Part shown: in pieces, positions 45,962 through 54,799 of the stretch
Position numbering within the stretch: position 1 is the stretch's first letter
Layout of the letters: every line of letters starts with the position of its first letter
Source of the DNA: UBA11612 sp965228575
GTDB taxonomy: Bacteria > Pseudomonadota > Alphaproteobacteria > Rhodospirillales > Rhodospirillaceae
DNA length: 64,000 nucleotides
NCBI GenBank assembly: GCA_965228575.1
Contig: CBDDHW010000067.1
Coordinates: 124,001 to 188,000, forward strand
Direction: 5' to 3'
Program-made: the position numbers and the translations under genes
Notes under the pieces: generated by a model
Databases searched by the model: none
The model's input: the letters and a program-made list of their open reading frames with translations, nothing else
Told to the model about the DNA's origin: nothing

Positions 45962-46822
45962 CTATGAACCAGGACCGATAAACTCTCTGATTTGCCTCAC
46001 GGCATACTCGACTTTCATGTCAAACCCACGTTTTCCGAGCTCCGCACTGGAACGGCGCGCGTCGCCGAAAATGCCGTTGTTTACGCCGTCTGCCGGAGCT
46101 TGCAGGCCCTGACCTGGCTCGGGCACCGGATCACCAACGGCGTTTGGTAACAACTCGCTACGCACCCATTCTTCGCCGCCCAGATACATCATCATTGACG
46201 TGTCTGCGATCGCGCCATGGGCGCCCGGTGGATAACCGTTTTCCACCAACCATTCAGTGAAATCGCTGTTGGCAGCCCGATAAACCCGATCGCCATAAAA
46301 AACGCGAATGCCTTGGTCCGCATATTTGGCATTTAGTACATCGGCCGCATTTATGTAGGCATTGGGCTGCCCACCACCGTGATCGCCCATAAGTACGACA
46401 TTCTTGAATCCCGTGATTATCGCTTGTTCCGCAATTCGGATTAGCACTGTCTCTAAAATTTCTGGTGTCAGACCAATTGTGCCCGGCAAGTCTGGGTCCG
46501 CATTGTTCGGCGTGAAAGGAAGTACCGGCATCGCGATAGCATTACCGAGTTTTAGGGCTATTTCTTTGACGATAGCACGGCCCATCATATTGTGGCCGCC
46601 GTTGGCATTTTGGGGTCCGCGTTGCTCGGTTCCCCCCGTATAAAACAGCGCGGTTGTTTTTCCCGCGGCGAGTGCGTCTTGAACCTCTGGCCATGTCATA
46701 CGGCCAAACTCGACAAGGGGCTCTTCTGTATCGGCGGCGAATGCGGGCGACTGCGAAATAGGCGGGCCCTGTACAAGCGTACCGATGATCAGCGCGACCA
46801 TTAAAGTTGAAATTTTGTTCAT
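45962..46822 (-). CDS. Secreted creatininase-family amidohydrolase
   Basis: The 286-residue product has a signal peptide (about 29 residues). The creatininase fold shows Glu and His metal ligands in YTGGTEQRGPQNANGGHN, NVVLMGDHGGGQ and a late Asp in GAIADTSMMMYLG. Creatininases normally act in the cytoplasm on creatinine or related cyclic amides, so export is notable. The true substrate is not evident. Confidence 0.8.
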   Translation of the reverse strand: MNKISTLMVALIIGTLVQGPPISQSPAFAADTEEPLVEFGRMTWPEVQDALAAGKTTALFYTGGTEQRGPQNANGGHNMMGRAIVKEIALKLGNAIAMPVLPFTPNNADPDLPGTIGLTPEILETVLIRIAEQAIITGFKNVVLMGDHGGGQPNAYINAADVLNAKYADQGIRVFYGDRVYRAANSDFTEWLVENGYPPGAHGAIADTSMMMYLGGEEWVRSELLPNAVGDPVPEPGQGLQAPADGVNNGIFGDARRSSAELGKRGFDMKVEYAVRQIREFIGPGS

Positions 46823-46936
46823 CTCTTACCTCCCAATGACATCCTGCGGATAGAGCCAGCAACGCTTGCGTGGCCGCGAACCAGACGCCTAAAATACGAC
46901 TGGCAGCAGACACAATACAGAATTTAAGAATACTAA

Positions 46937-48568
46937 ATGGAACTGACGATTGAACAAGCGTTAGAGCGGGGAGTCGCTTTTCATAGAGACGGCAAGCTTC
47001 AAGACGCTGAGCGCGTTTACCGGGATATATTACGATCCCAACCCACACATCCAGATGCCAACCATAACTTAGGTTTAATCGAGGTATCATTGAATCAACC
47101 ACGAGCAGCGCTGCCTTTGTTAAAAGCTGCTCTCGACGCCAATCCCAACATTGAACAGTTTTGGCTTAGCTATATCGATGCGCTCATCAAAGACAGTCAG
47201 TTTGACGCTGCAACGCACGCCTTGAGGCAGAGTCAGGAAAGGGGGCTATCAGGACGAAAGTTTGATGCGCTGAGCCAGCACGTATCGTTGGCACTCGATG
47301 GCGCATTGCCATCTCACTCCCAGGTCAGTCGCCTTCTAGAACTTCACCAGGCCGGACAACATGGTGAAGCCCAGGCATTGGCTAGATCGCTTGCAGAGCA
47401 ATTTCCCAATCACCAAGTTAGCTGGAAAGTGCTAGGGGCGTCCCTTAGGCAAGCGGGCAAAACTTCAGAGTCCTTAGACGCCAACCAAAGGTCCGTGACA
47501 TTGGATCCTCAAGATGCAGAGGCGCATTACAACTTGGGCGTTACACTCCAAGACCTAGGTCGATTGCAAGAGGCTGAAGCGAGTTATAAGCGGGCGTTGG
47601 CGTTGAATGCAGGGTTTGCGGAAGCTCACAACAATCTGGGAAACACGTTGAACCAACTGGGTAAGCGAGACGACGCTATCGCGAGTTACAAACGCGCCAT
47701 AGAACTTATGCCTGAGTATGCGGAAGCACACTACAATCTTGGGTATTTGTACTATTCGGCGAAAGACTATGAAAAGGCGCTAGAGCAGTTCAAATCAAGC
47801 GGCTTTGGCAAAAGCGAATATTATTTATTGAGGTGTTTGTTCGAGCAGGATGAACAATCCCATTTTTACGATCACTTAGATTATCTGGTCAGTAAACGCG
47901 AGATTCATTCGATGATTGGCTCTCTTGGGTACCGGTCAATGCTGAGATACGGGGTGGAAAAACCGAACCTCTTTTGTCGAGAACCACTGAAATACGTCTA
48001 CAAAAGAGATCTAAAAGATCAATATGATTTTGAAGAAATTTTCGTCAAAACAATCAAAACCGTTTTGGATGAGAAAAGACTCCTCGGTAGAAGCCAAGAC
48101 CTATTGACCAACGGGCATCAAACGACTGGCAACTTGTTTCAGCTGGAACGCGACTTTACCGAAGAAATCCAAAATATTATTCGTGCGGAGTTGGAAAAAT
48201 ATAGGATCACTTTTAAGGATAGTGAGGAAGGGCTGATAAAAAGTTGGCCTGCCGATTTTCGCCTTTTTGGTTGGCTCATCAGTATGAAAAGTGGTGGTGA
48301 GTTGAGGCCTCATATACATGAGCAAGGCTGGATCAGTGGCACCGTCTACATAAACGTTCCGCCCAAATCAAAACCTGATAGTGGCAACCTAGTTGTTTCT
48401 ATCGGCGAAGATAAAGACGTTCGTGATGGGCGTGAAAACACAAAAAAAACGGTGGATGTGGAGACCGGCAATTTGGTTTTGTTTCCCGCGTCGCTCATGC
48501 ATCACACAATTCCCTTTGAATCAGACGAAGAGCGCATATGCATCGCATTTGATGTGGTACCCAATTAG
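46937..48568 (+). CDS. TPR protein fused to a putative 2OG-Fe(II) oxygenase domain
   Basis: The 543-residue product has about seven tetratricopeptide repeats (e.g. AEAHYNLGVTLQDLGRLQEAEASYKRALALN and two following copies) in residues 1-290. A linker leads to a C-terminal domain resembling PF13759: GGELRPHIHEQGWISGTVYINVP with iron-binding His, GNLVLFPASLMHHTIPF with the distal His, and an Arg/Glu near DEERICIAF. These proteins are thought to hydroxylate protein or glycan targets. The target is unknown. The FkbM-type methyltransferase lies next door, convergent. Confidence 0.78.
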   Translation: MELTIEQALERGVAFHRDGKLQDAERVYRDILRSQPTHPDANHNLGLIEVSLNQPRAALPLLKAALDANPNIEQFWLSYIDALIKDSQFDAATHALRQSQERGLSGRKFDALSQHVSLALDGALPSHSQVSRLLELHQAGQHGEAQALARSLAEQFPNHQVSWKVLGASLRQAGKTSESLDANQRSVTLDPQDAEAHYNLGVTLQDLGRLQEAEASYKRALALNAGFAEAHNNLGNTLNQLGKRDDAIASYKRAIELMPEYAEAHYNLGYLYYSAKDYEKALEQFKSSGFGKSEYYLLRCLFEQDEQSHFYDHLDYLVSKREIHSMIGSLGYRSMLRYGVEKPNLFCREPLKYVYKRDLKDQYDFEEIFVKTIKTVLDEKRLLGRSQDLLTNGHQTTGNLFQLERDFTEEIQNIIRAELEKYRITFKDSEEGLIKSWPADFRLFGWLISMKSGGELRPHIHEQGWISGTVYINVPPKSKPDSGNLVVSIGEDKDVRDGRENTKKTVDVETGNLVLFPASLMHHTIPFESDEERICIAFDVVPN

Positions 48569-48611
48569 TGTGGGATTCCGCCAAAACTGGGCGTTACCTC
48601 AAACTGAGCGT

Positions 48612-49310
48612 TTAACGTCCCAAAACAATGCTTCCGCTGACAAAGTCTAATATGGAGTACCCTACGTCGCGAAGAAACGTTACCGATTCGGGCTCGGGTC
48701 CGCTGTTAAAGTTAATATTCTTGCACTCCATCATGATGAAGGCCGGTGCCCACAAACTCCAGTCATTGGATTTTAAGACACCCATTTCAGATGATTCGAC
48801 GTCAATCGAAAAGAAATCTATCTGTGTTCCTGGTTTAAAATGTCTTGCAAGAATCTCAGATAGCTTGGTCGTATTAATTTTACCGCTCAACTTGAAATTT
48901 GAGTCTGGTGGATCTGGTGTAAACGCGATGCAGGGCATTCCGTCATTGTAGGAGTGGTTGAAAACATACGCTTCTTTCTCCTGATCACTGACCGCTGCAT
49001 GAACAAAAATATCTTCTGGACGCGCAGACGCCCACAATGGCTCATGTTTGTTGTTCATGTCGACGCCTACACCACGCCAACCGAGGCAATAGAAGAGGTA
49101 TGTATTTGAAACTTGAACAGGCATGGCGCAACCAATATCGACGTAAATGCCCGGTTGGTTGTTGCGAATGCGCCTTTTGAAATGGTGCGCAAGAACAACG
49201 TCCTCTCCCGCCATAGAAAAAGATAGCTGTGCCATGGGAAGCGCATCGAGGCGGACGTTGCTGCGTCCCGACCAGTGACGCATCGTGGCAATTTTTGAAA
49301 GAGGATCCAT
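48612..49310 (-). CDS. FkbM-family SAM-dependent methyltransferase
   Basis: The 232-residue protein has FkbM-type class I methyltransferase motifs: YVDIGCAMPVQVSNTYLF (motif I), GVGVDMNNKHEPLW (acidic strand 2), VHAAVSDQEKEAYVF, LSEILARHFKPGTQIDFFSIDVESSEMGVL and a C-terminal ILDFVSGSIVLGR. Family members O-methylate sugars or secondary metabolites. It converges on the TPR-oxygenase gene, and the nearby surface-carbohydrate gene suggests glycan decoration, by inference only. Confidence 0.8.
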   Translation of the reverse strand: MDPLSKIATMRHWSGRSNVRLDALPMAQLSFSMAGEDVVLAHHFKRRIRNNQPGIYVDIGCAMPVQVSNTYLFYCLGWRGVGVDMNNKHEPLWASARPEDIFVHAAVSDQEKEAYVFNHSYNDGMPCIAFTPDPPDSNFKLSGKINTTKLSEILARHFKPGTQIDFFSIDVESSEMGVLKSNDWSLWAPAFIMMECKNINFNSGPEPESVTFLRDVGYSILDFVSGSIVLGR

Positions 49311-49641
49311 GATGTCTGTTTGAAAAGCACTGTTGTCGACGCTTACGTGCTCTGCTGATAAAGGCGTCTGTGTATGAGATTGTAAATCTTAACCTTAGTA
49401 TGAAGACTTCTCAAGTGACCCACTACCATGCCAATTAAGAAGGGGGCACAAACGTCGCGTTTGACGTGGTCCAATTTAGCATTGATATTAGTGGAAGTCC
49501 TCGTTTCCTCTTTGGGACAACTGCTGTTGATTTCACGTTTTACTCTTATACAGGGTTACTCAATATTTGATCTGCTGCGTAGCAGCCGTATACATCATGG
49601 CGATATATCGGAGCGGAGACAGGGGGCTGTTGCACAATCCA
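49311..49641. other. Region upstream of the patatin gene
   Basis: This 331-nt gap likely carries divergent promoters for the FkbM and patatin genes. A 73-codon frame (49428-49649) with one membrane-like helix overlaps the patatin start by 8 nt, but its composition is unremarkable and it is not called as a gene. Confidence 0.4.
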
Positions 49642-50535
49642 ATGAATAATCATGATAAAAAGACTCTGTCCCTTGTGCTCGGGAGCGGTGGTGCAAGAGG
49701 TCTCGCTCACATTGGCGTAATCCGTGTGTTGGAGGAAGAAGGGTTCGAAATTTGCTCGGTATCAGGGTGTTCAATTGGCGCCCTGATCGGTGGAATTTTC
49801 GCGGCGGGGAAGCTGGGCGAGTTCGAAAATTGGGTGCGTACCTTAACCAAACTTGATGTCATTAAGCTCCTAGATATTTCTTGGACAAGGGAAGGCCTTA
49901 TTAGAGGCAATAAGTTTTTTAAGTCGCTTGAGGACCTCATAGGCGATCAAGATATTGAGTCGCTGCCAATAAGATTTACGGCAGTTGCGGTGGATATAGT
50001 TAATCAGAAAGAAGTGTGGATTTCTAAGGGACCGTTATTTCAAGCTATTCGAGCGTCAATTTCACTTCCGATGTTCTTTACGCCGGCGAAATACGGGGAT
50101 TCCTATTTGGTGGATGGAAGCGTACTTAATCCAATTCCCATTGCTCCCACACTGAGTGAAGGAATGAAGGATATCGTTGCCGTAAATCTTGCCGGCGAGT
50201 TTGATCGGAATTTGGAAGGTACTCAAAATTCCGCTGACAGAATATTTTCTTCCCTTGAGGGAGTTTCTATTTTGAACAAGTTAAAAATGAAATTGGGTCT
50301 GGATAAGATAAAAAGAAGTGAAAAGCGTTACGGGATGCACGAGGTTGCTAACCTTGCGTACGATTCGATGCAAGGTGCCATCTCCAGGCACAAGCTATCA
50401 GCATATCCACCGGACAAAAAAATAGACATTCCTCGAAATGCAGCGGGGCTCATGGATTTTTATCGTGCCGACGAATTGATCGAGCTGGGTCGCCAAAAGA
50501 CCATACAGCATTTGGATTCTTTAAAAGCTCTATAG
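49642..50535 (+). CDS. Patatin-like phospholipase, RssA type
   Basis: The product is about 297 residues from ATG 49642; the frame is open from 49567 without a good ribosome site. It has the patatin catalytic dyad, with the oxyanion loop GSGGARGLAHIGV and nucleophile Ser in GCSIGALIGG. The Asp is in LVDGSVLNPIP. It hydrolyses acyl groups of lipids, probably a membrane or cytoplasmic enzyme. Its stop is 12 nt before the duplicated terminator that flanks the mobile element, so it is the left chromosomal neighbour of the insertion. Confidence 0.88.
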   Translation: MNNHDKKTLSLVLGSGGARGLAHIGVIRVLEEEGFEICSVSGCSIGALIGGIFAAGKLGEFENWVRTLTKLDVIKLLDISWTREGLIRGNKFFKSLEDLIGDQDIESLPIRFTAVAVDIVNQKEVWISKGPLFQAIRASISLPMFFTPAKYGDSYLVDGSVLNPIPIAPTLSEGMKDIVAVNLAGEFDRNLEGTQNSADRIFSSLEGVSILNKLKMKLGLDKIKRSEKRYGMHEVANLAYDSMQGAISRHKLSAYPPDKKIDIPRNAAGLMDFYRADELIELGRQKTIQHLDSLKAL

Positions 50536-50547
50536 AGTAAAACAAAA

Positions 50548-50572
50548 CCCCCGCACTGAATGGGTGCGGGGG
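50548..50572. repeat. Left 25-bp target-site duplication (terminator hairpin)
   Basis: Stem CCCCCGCAC / GTGCGGGGG with loop TGAATGG, preceded by AAAA. An identical 25-bp copy in the same orientation is at 60423-60447. The loop reads the same in both copies, so this is a direct repeat even though the stem is palindromic. Confidence 0.95.
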
Positions 50573-50587
50573 TATAGTTATCTCCAC
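50573..50587. repeat. Left terminal inverted repeat of the element
   Basis: TATAGTTATCTCCAC touches the inner edge of the left target duplication. The exact reverse complement is at 60408-60422. Similarity fades beyond 15 bp. Confidence 0.93.
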
Positions 50588-50639
50588 GGAAAAATAAACA
50601 GGCGACTATACTGCCGATTTTACCCACTATTATTAGTGA

Positions 50640-52481
50640 TCAGCTTGCTGCTGCGGGCTGCTCTTTTGCCATACTTAACGCTTTCCCAATGCCAGATGAA
50701 ACGCTCCGCTCTAAACGATAGCGGCTTAACGGTTTCATTTTTGCCGTTTCGGCTAGTAGCCGGTTTTGAAACTCCTCCAACCACGGTACCTCGTCAGCTA
50801 AATCATTTTTCAAAACGTTGTTTTCATACCGAGAGTTTAGTGCCCTCAACACTGTAATTTGGTCTCGAGGATGTAGGGCTAGAAATTGATTTAGAAATTT
50901 TTCTGGGTGTATCGCAGCCAGTACGGGTACTCGATAATATTTGCCATCTTCGTTTTCTGTCCAGTTTATGCGCCTAGAAAACAGCTCTGAATTGTCTCTC
51001 ATTTCTTCTAGCAACTTCGCCCCAAGCCTTGGGTAACTGTTTTTTTCAACCACCAATCTTGCCGCCTTAAGATACTCAAAAAGTTCGCGGTATTCAGCGG
51101 TGTCAGTCTGCTGAATTCCTAATCCGCCGAAGCCACTGAAATGAAATTCTTCAGAAGCGTTGGGGCGCAGGGGCTCCAATGAATCGGATTTAACCATGTC
51201 ATCAACGTAGCTTTTACCTTCGCTTACGATCTCGGCGTTAGTCTTCTTCAATACACCGATCTTCGAGAGCCATATGCGAAGCCCAAATACATGAAGTATT
51301 TCTCCGGTTACCTTGAACTCCCTTGATGCAAACTGCCTCTCCATGACGGCGAGACTTTTTTCCAACTCCTCTTCGGTCCGTTCGAAGCTGTGCCAGACTG
51401 CCCTCCAAGCCGATTCTGCTAGTGCGTCAGAAAAGAAACCACTGCTCTCTAGGCCTGAGCGAATGCTTCGAGGGTTGATTAAACCTTTGACGAGAATTTC
51501 CACTAAAGTCTCATCGGTTATTATTGTGCTTCCAATGTTTACGAATTTGTACCTTTCCGCCATCGCGGAAAGTGGGCTGAGAGGTTCATCTTTCTTGCGA
51601 CTCATCTCCTCCAGCACCAGCTTTTGTTGACGAGATAGCAATTCAGACTCGCCAATTCGACCCGCTCTAAATTCGAATACAAATGAAAAAAACACCTGCA
51701 TAGCAACGCGCATGGCATCATTGTTACCCAGGTGCTTTTCACTGAGCGCTTCTACGAACCGTTCAAATTCCCACATCGCTTGTTGTAGGATGCGAAGATT
51801 ATTAAGCTCTGACTGGCCATATATTTCTGAGATTACTTCAGCATTCTCCTCAATCAATTTGCGAGCAGAATTACTTGAGATATTCGTCTTAAAATAGGCG
51901 AAAGCTTGGTCGAATGTGGATAGAACCTCTAGCGTTTTTCCAATTAGCTTCTCGCGAACGCGAGTGTATGTATCTTTATCCAATATCTCCTTCTGGTTGG
52001 CTAATATGATAACTTTACAACCATCATGTTCCACGAGCTCATTTATGTAACCCAACACCTTATTAATGGGTGCATCACAACGCTCAAGGTCGTCGAATAC
52101 ATAGAGTTTGTCAGATGATTTCGTTAAAAACTCTTCCATACTTGTACCGGTATCAGCACCATAGAATTTAAGAACAGACTTAGCCACACGCCCAGCGACC
52201 TTTGTGACTTTCCACCCAAGTGCTGGATAAAGTGCTTGGAATAGCGCTGAGTCGAGCTCGTCAATCTCAGATATTCCGTAGAGGCTGACGTATGCAAAAG
52301 ATTTTTCATCCTCGCAATTCTCTTGAAGAATGGACTTTATTAGGAATGTTTTTCCGATCCCCCAAGCGCCATTCAAAAGCACCGCGTAATACGGGCGATG
52401 TTTCAGGTTTATGTAGTGCGAAATAAATTCGCGAATGTGTTTGTTTTTATCTTCGGCACGTAGATCTTTTGCTTGAGGCAT
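50640..52481 (-). CDS. KAP-family P-loop NTPase
   Basis: The product is 613 residues from ATG 52481 (the frame opens earlier at 52580, overlapping cas1). Walker A is GAWGIGKT (residues 38-45) and Walker B KLYVFDDLERC (Asp130, Asp131), followed by NELVEHDGCKVIILANQKEI (sensor 1-like). The rest is helical with no recognisable transmembrane inserts, unlike some KAP proteins. KAP NTPases are common in antiphage and plasmid settings, so this may be defensive cargo or part of transposition. It is 47 nt downstream of cas1 on the same strand and is the left-most gene of the element. Confidence 0.82.
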   Translation of the reverse strand: MPQAKDLRAEDKNKHIREFISHYINLKHRPYYAVLLNGAWGIGKTFLIKSILQENCEDEKSFAYVSLYGISEIDELDSALFQALYPALGWKVTKVAGRVAKSVLKFYGADTGTSMEEFLTKSSDKLYVFDDLERCDAPINKVLGYINELVEHDGCKVIILANQKEILDKDTYTRVREKLIGKTLEVLSTFDQAFAYFKTNISSNSARKLIEENAEVISEIYGQSELNNLRILQQAMWEFERFVEALSEKHLGNNDAMRVAMQVFFSFVFEFRAGRIGESELLSRQQKLVLEEMSRKKDEPLSPLSAMAERYKFVNIGSTIITDETLVEILVKGLINPRSIRSGLESSGFFSDALAESAWRAVWHSFERTEEELEKSLAVMERQFASREFKVTGEILHVFGLRIWLSKIGVLKKTNAEIVSEGKSYVDDMVKSDSLEPLRPNASEEFHFSGFGGLGIQQTDTAEYRELFEYLKAARLVVEKNSYPRLGAKLLEEMRDNSELFSRRINWTENEDGKYYRVPVLAAIHPEKFLNQFLALHPRDQITVLRALNSRYENNVLKNDLADEVPWLEEFQNRLLAETAKMKPLSRYRLERSVSSGIGKALSMAKEQPAAAS

Positions 52482-52528
52482 CTCGTCCTTGTCCACTCTT
52501 CTAGCGAAAATGCACCTAGGCCAAAAAC

Positions 52529-53629
52529 TCATTTGGTGGCATTCACAAGTGATCTGCAGAGTTCCGGATTCACCCTGCACACCCCGTTGGGCTGCAGCAT
52601 GAAATCCGCCCCTGAAAACGTATGTTCTTTAATGAGCTTAATAATAGTACGATCCGTCACGGGTCTAATTGGTTCCATGAGATCAAAAACGAATGCGTGT
52701 CGCTGCGGTTTGATTGCGTCTCCGTGAGCAATGCCGATGGATGGATCGTATCCGTCTGCGATGGCTTGAATACGAACAGTGCTTTCGAGAACACCATACG
52801 CATAGTTTAGCATCGCGTTGATGGGATGCGTAGCGTACATGTTTCTGATGCGTGTTCTTGTATTGAGGGATGAGCGAGAGAAGTAGCGTTTCCATTCACT
52901 TTGAATTGGATAGCGTTTTCCCGCCTTCCATTTTATGTCTAGGTCTCGCCAGGCGTAAAAGTAACCCTGAGCTACGCGACCTTCGTAGTCGTAGAGCTTT
53001 GCAACTGCGTCTGGTGGATTGGTGGAGAGAACGCCTAAAGCTGCTTGAGCCGTTTCGATGGCTTTATCCGTTGACGCGGACGGCTTCATTAGGTGTTCGA
53101 GGTTGTAGAGCGTCTCTTTAATCTTCCCTTCGATAAGCGGCAGCGTGAATTCCAGCCGCTTTTGTTCATTGGCTCTCGTGGCAATCTGCCAAGTGACTTT
53201 CTGCCGGTCGGCTGAATACCCATTGTTTCCCGTTAGGGTGATGATCCTGCCGTCATAGCCAAGGCGGATGAGATCAATGTTCTGCTCAGCAAGCCAGTCG
53301 AGAGCGTCTAGGGAGATGTTTCCAGAGCCATCGACAATGACGATCCTGGGCGGCAGATCGAGACCACCTTTAAAGAAGCGATATTCCCGCCGCTCTGCTG
53401 GGAAGTGGGTATGGCCGTCACGGATCAGAAGAGAGCCGCCGTCCACCTGCATGGACAGGCCATGCCCTACCAGGACCAGGGGACTTGATTCCCGTTCCCG
53501 GCGCTTCCTCTTAGGGGTTCCGGCCTCAAGAGCTCTCAGCCAATAGCCGCACCGCTCGGCCCATTCATGGGTTTCGGCTGAAGGCTCAATATTTTGGGCT
53601 TTTACTGGCAAATCAACCTCTGACACCAA
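52529..53629 (-). CDS. cas1: Cas1 integrase of a casposon (casposase)
   Basis: Cas1 integrates DNA by transesterification. The 366-residue product starts at a TTG, with the next codon a GTG. It has the Cas1 N-terminal beta-domain (ERREYRFFKGGLDLPPRIVIVDGSGNISLDALDWLAEQNI) and the all-helical catalytic domain. All three metal-ligand motifs are kept: Glu216 in LYDYEGRVAQGYFYAW, His302 in SIGIAHGDA and Asp316 in FVFDLMEPIRP. The typical NAMLNYAYGVLE helix is also present. No cas2 or other cas gene is near, and terminal inverted repeats flank the locus. That marks it as a transposon integrase rather than a CRISPR adaptation gene. Confidence 0.95.
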   Translation of the reverse strand: MVSEVDLPVKAQNIEPSAETHEWAERCGYWLRALEAGTPKRKRRERESSPLVLVGHGLSMQVDGGSLLIRDGHTHFPAERREYRFFKGGLDLPPRIVIVDGSGNISLDALDWLAEQNIDLIRLGYDGRIITLTGNNGYSADRQKVTWQIATRANEQKRLEFTLPLIEGKIKETLYNLEHLMKPSASTDKAIETAQAALGVLSTNPPDAVAKLYDYEGRVAQGYFYAWRDLDIKWKAGKRYPIQSEWKRYFSRSSLNTRTRIRNMYATHPINAMLNYAYGVLESTVRIQAIADGYDPSIGIAHGDAIKPQRHAFVFDLMEPIRPVTDRTIIKLIKEHTFSGADFMLQPNGVCRVNPELCRSLVNATK

Positions 53630-53690
53630 GTTGGCATTGATGCAAAGATTCTACCCCAAGATGAGTGCTGGGGGACGGGGCAAAAAAGGG

Positions 53691-53699
53691 TTATCCACA
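53691..53699. other. Consensus DnaA box inside the element
   Basis: TTATCCACA is an exact DnaA-box consensus. It lies in the 80-nt gap between cas1 and the HTH gene. A related TTATTCACC overlaps the HTH stop at 53710. Single boxes occur by chance, so a replication role is only a hypothesis. Confidence 0.4.
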
Positions 53700-53709
53700 G
53701 GAAATTTAG

Positions 53710-54690
53710 TTATTCACCCCAAATATTGGCCATCTGGATTTTCAGAAATTCTTTTTTATCTTCCGAGAACTCAATTTGATCTTCGCCCAGTCGAACAAAA
53801 TCATTTTCAGAAATTTCATCACAAAAATTAAATAGCAATTGTGCTGTTTCCTCGAATGGCTCCTCAATTTCGTGTTCTTGGAATTTAAGGTGACAAATAA
53901 ATGTAAATGGAGCCAAAAAATTGGTCATGGCTGCGGAAATAATTGCCAATTGGTATTTTGATAGTTCGGGCTGTGTAACCTCTGCAAAGCGATAAATCGT
54001 TTTTCGAATAATATTGAGAAAATTATTGGCCTGAATTAAATGCAATTTCGACGCATTGGAGATAATTTCACTGAAATTATTTAAAGGAAGAATTTTTTGA
54101 AAAAGAGATTTTGCGAACTTCGTTGATTCTTCGATTTTATTAAATAAGTCCGCAGAATTATCGTGATTAATCGCGCTATCAATTACACCTGAAATAAATT
54201 CATCATCAATTTCGTATTTTTCGTTATAGGTTGAATTTAATAATTCGACGGCGAACTCTTTCACGAGCTCGCTTTGGGGCGTTCGCTTCGCCGTTAACCT
54301 TCGAAGTATCTGCTTTGCCCAGGAATTAAATAACCCGTATTCCCCTTTTGGGTGTTTCTCCGAGAGCTTTTTATTCTTATGTCGCCTCCATTCGATGTTT
54401 TTTAGCCATTGTTTTCTCGCTTTTTCGACGGGCACTTCGAAACCAGCTAGCCATAGATTTAATAGAGCCGCCTCCGCTCTAGAGTATCTCTTTAGATAAA
54501 AATGAAGTGCGAATGCTTGAGGTAGAATTTCCTCAATATCCCACGCCTGTATGGTCCCTTTTGCCCTTCCGAGACCACGCGTTTTAAGTGGGGGTAGTAG
54601 ATGCTTCTGCCTCCAATCCGTCAGGGTCCGCTCTGAGACTGAAACCCCACCGTCATTGAGAGCAATCACAAGGTCTTTCGGTGTGATCAT
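53710..54690 (-). CDS. MerR-like helix-turn-helix protein of the casposon
   Basis: The product is 326 residues. Residues 1-60 (MITPKDLVIALNDGGVSVSE, RTLTDWRQKHLLPPLKTRG) look like a winged/MerR-type DNA-binding head. A 250-residue helical body with no known domain follows. The gene is strikingly AT-rich in its body compared with its flanks and resembles the AT-rich segment of the polymerase gene. It may bind the element ends or regulate cas1, which lies just downstream. The role is inferred from position. Confidence 0.7.
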   Translation of the reverse strand: MITPKDLVIALNDGGVSVSERTLTDWRQKHLLPPLKTRGLGRAKGTIQAWDIEEILPQAFALHFYLKRYSRAEAALLNLWLAGFEVPVEKARKQWLKNIEWRRHKNKKLSEKHPKGEYGLFNSWAKQILRRLTAKRTPQSELVKEFAVELLNSTYNEKYEIDDEFISGVIDSAINHDNSADLFNKIEESTKFAKSLFQKILPLNNFSEIISNASKLHLIQANNFLNIIRKTIYRFAEVTQPELSKYQLAIISAAMTNFLAPFTFICHLKFQEHEIEEPFEETAQLLFNFCDEISENDFVRLGEDQIEFSEDKKEFLKIQMANIWGE

Positions 54691-54799
54691 CGGGGGACTT
54701 TACAACTTACATTAAACTCAAAAAACCATCCGAGCCGGTTTGTTATCTCTTTTGAAAGCCGGGCGAATTGACGCGCTCGAATTCAAAGGGATAACTCGG

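Noticed and set aside
49428..49649. 73-residue plus-strand frame before patatin
   Set aside because: It has a membrane-like helix and overlaps the patatin start, but weak start context and no family; kept as a note only.
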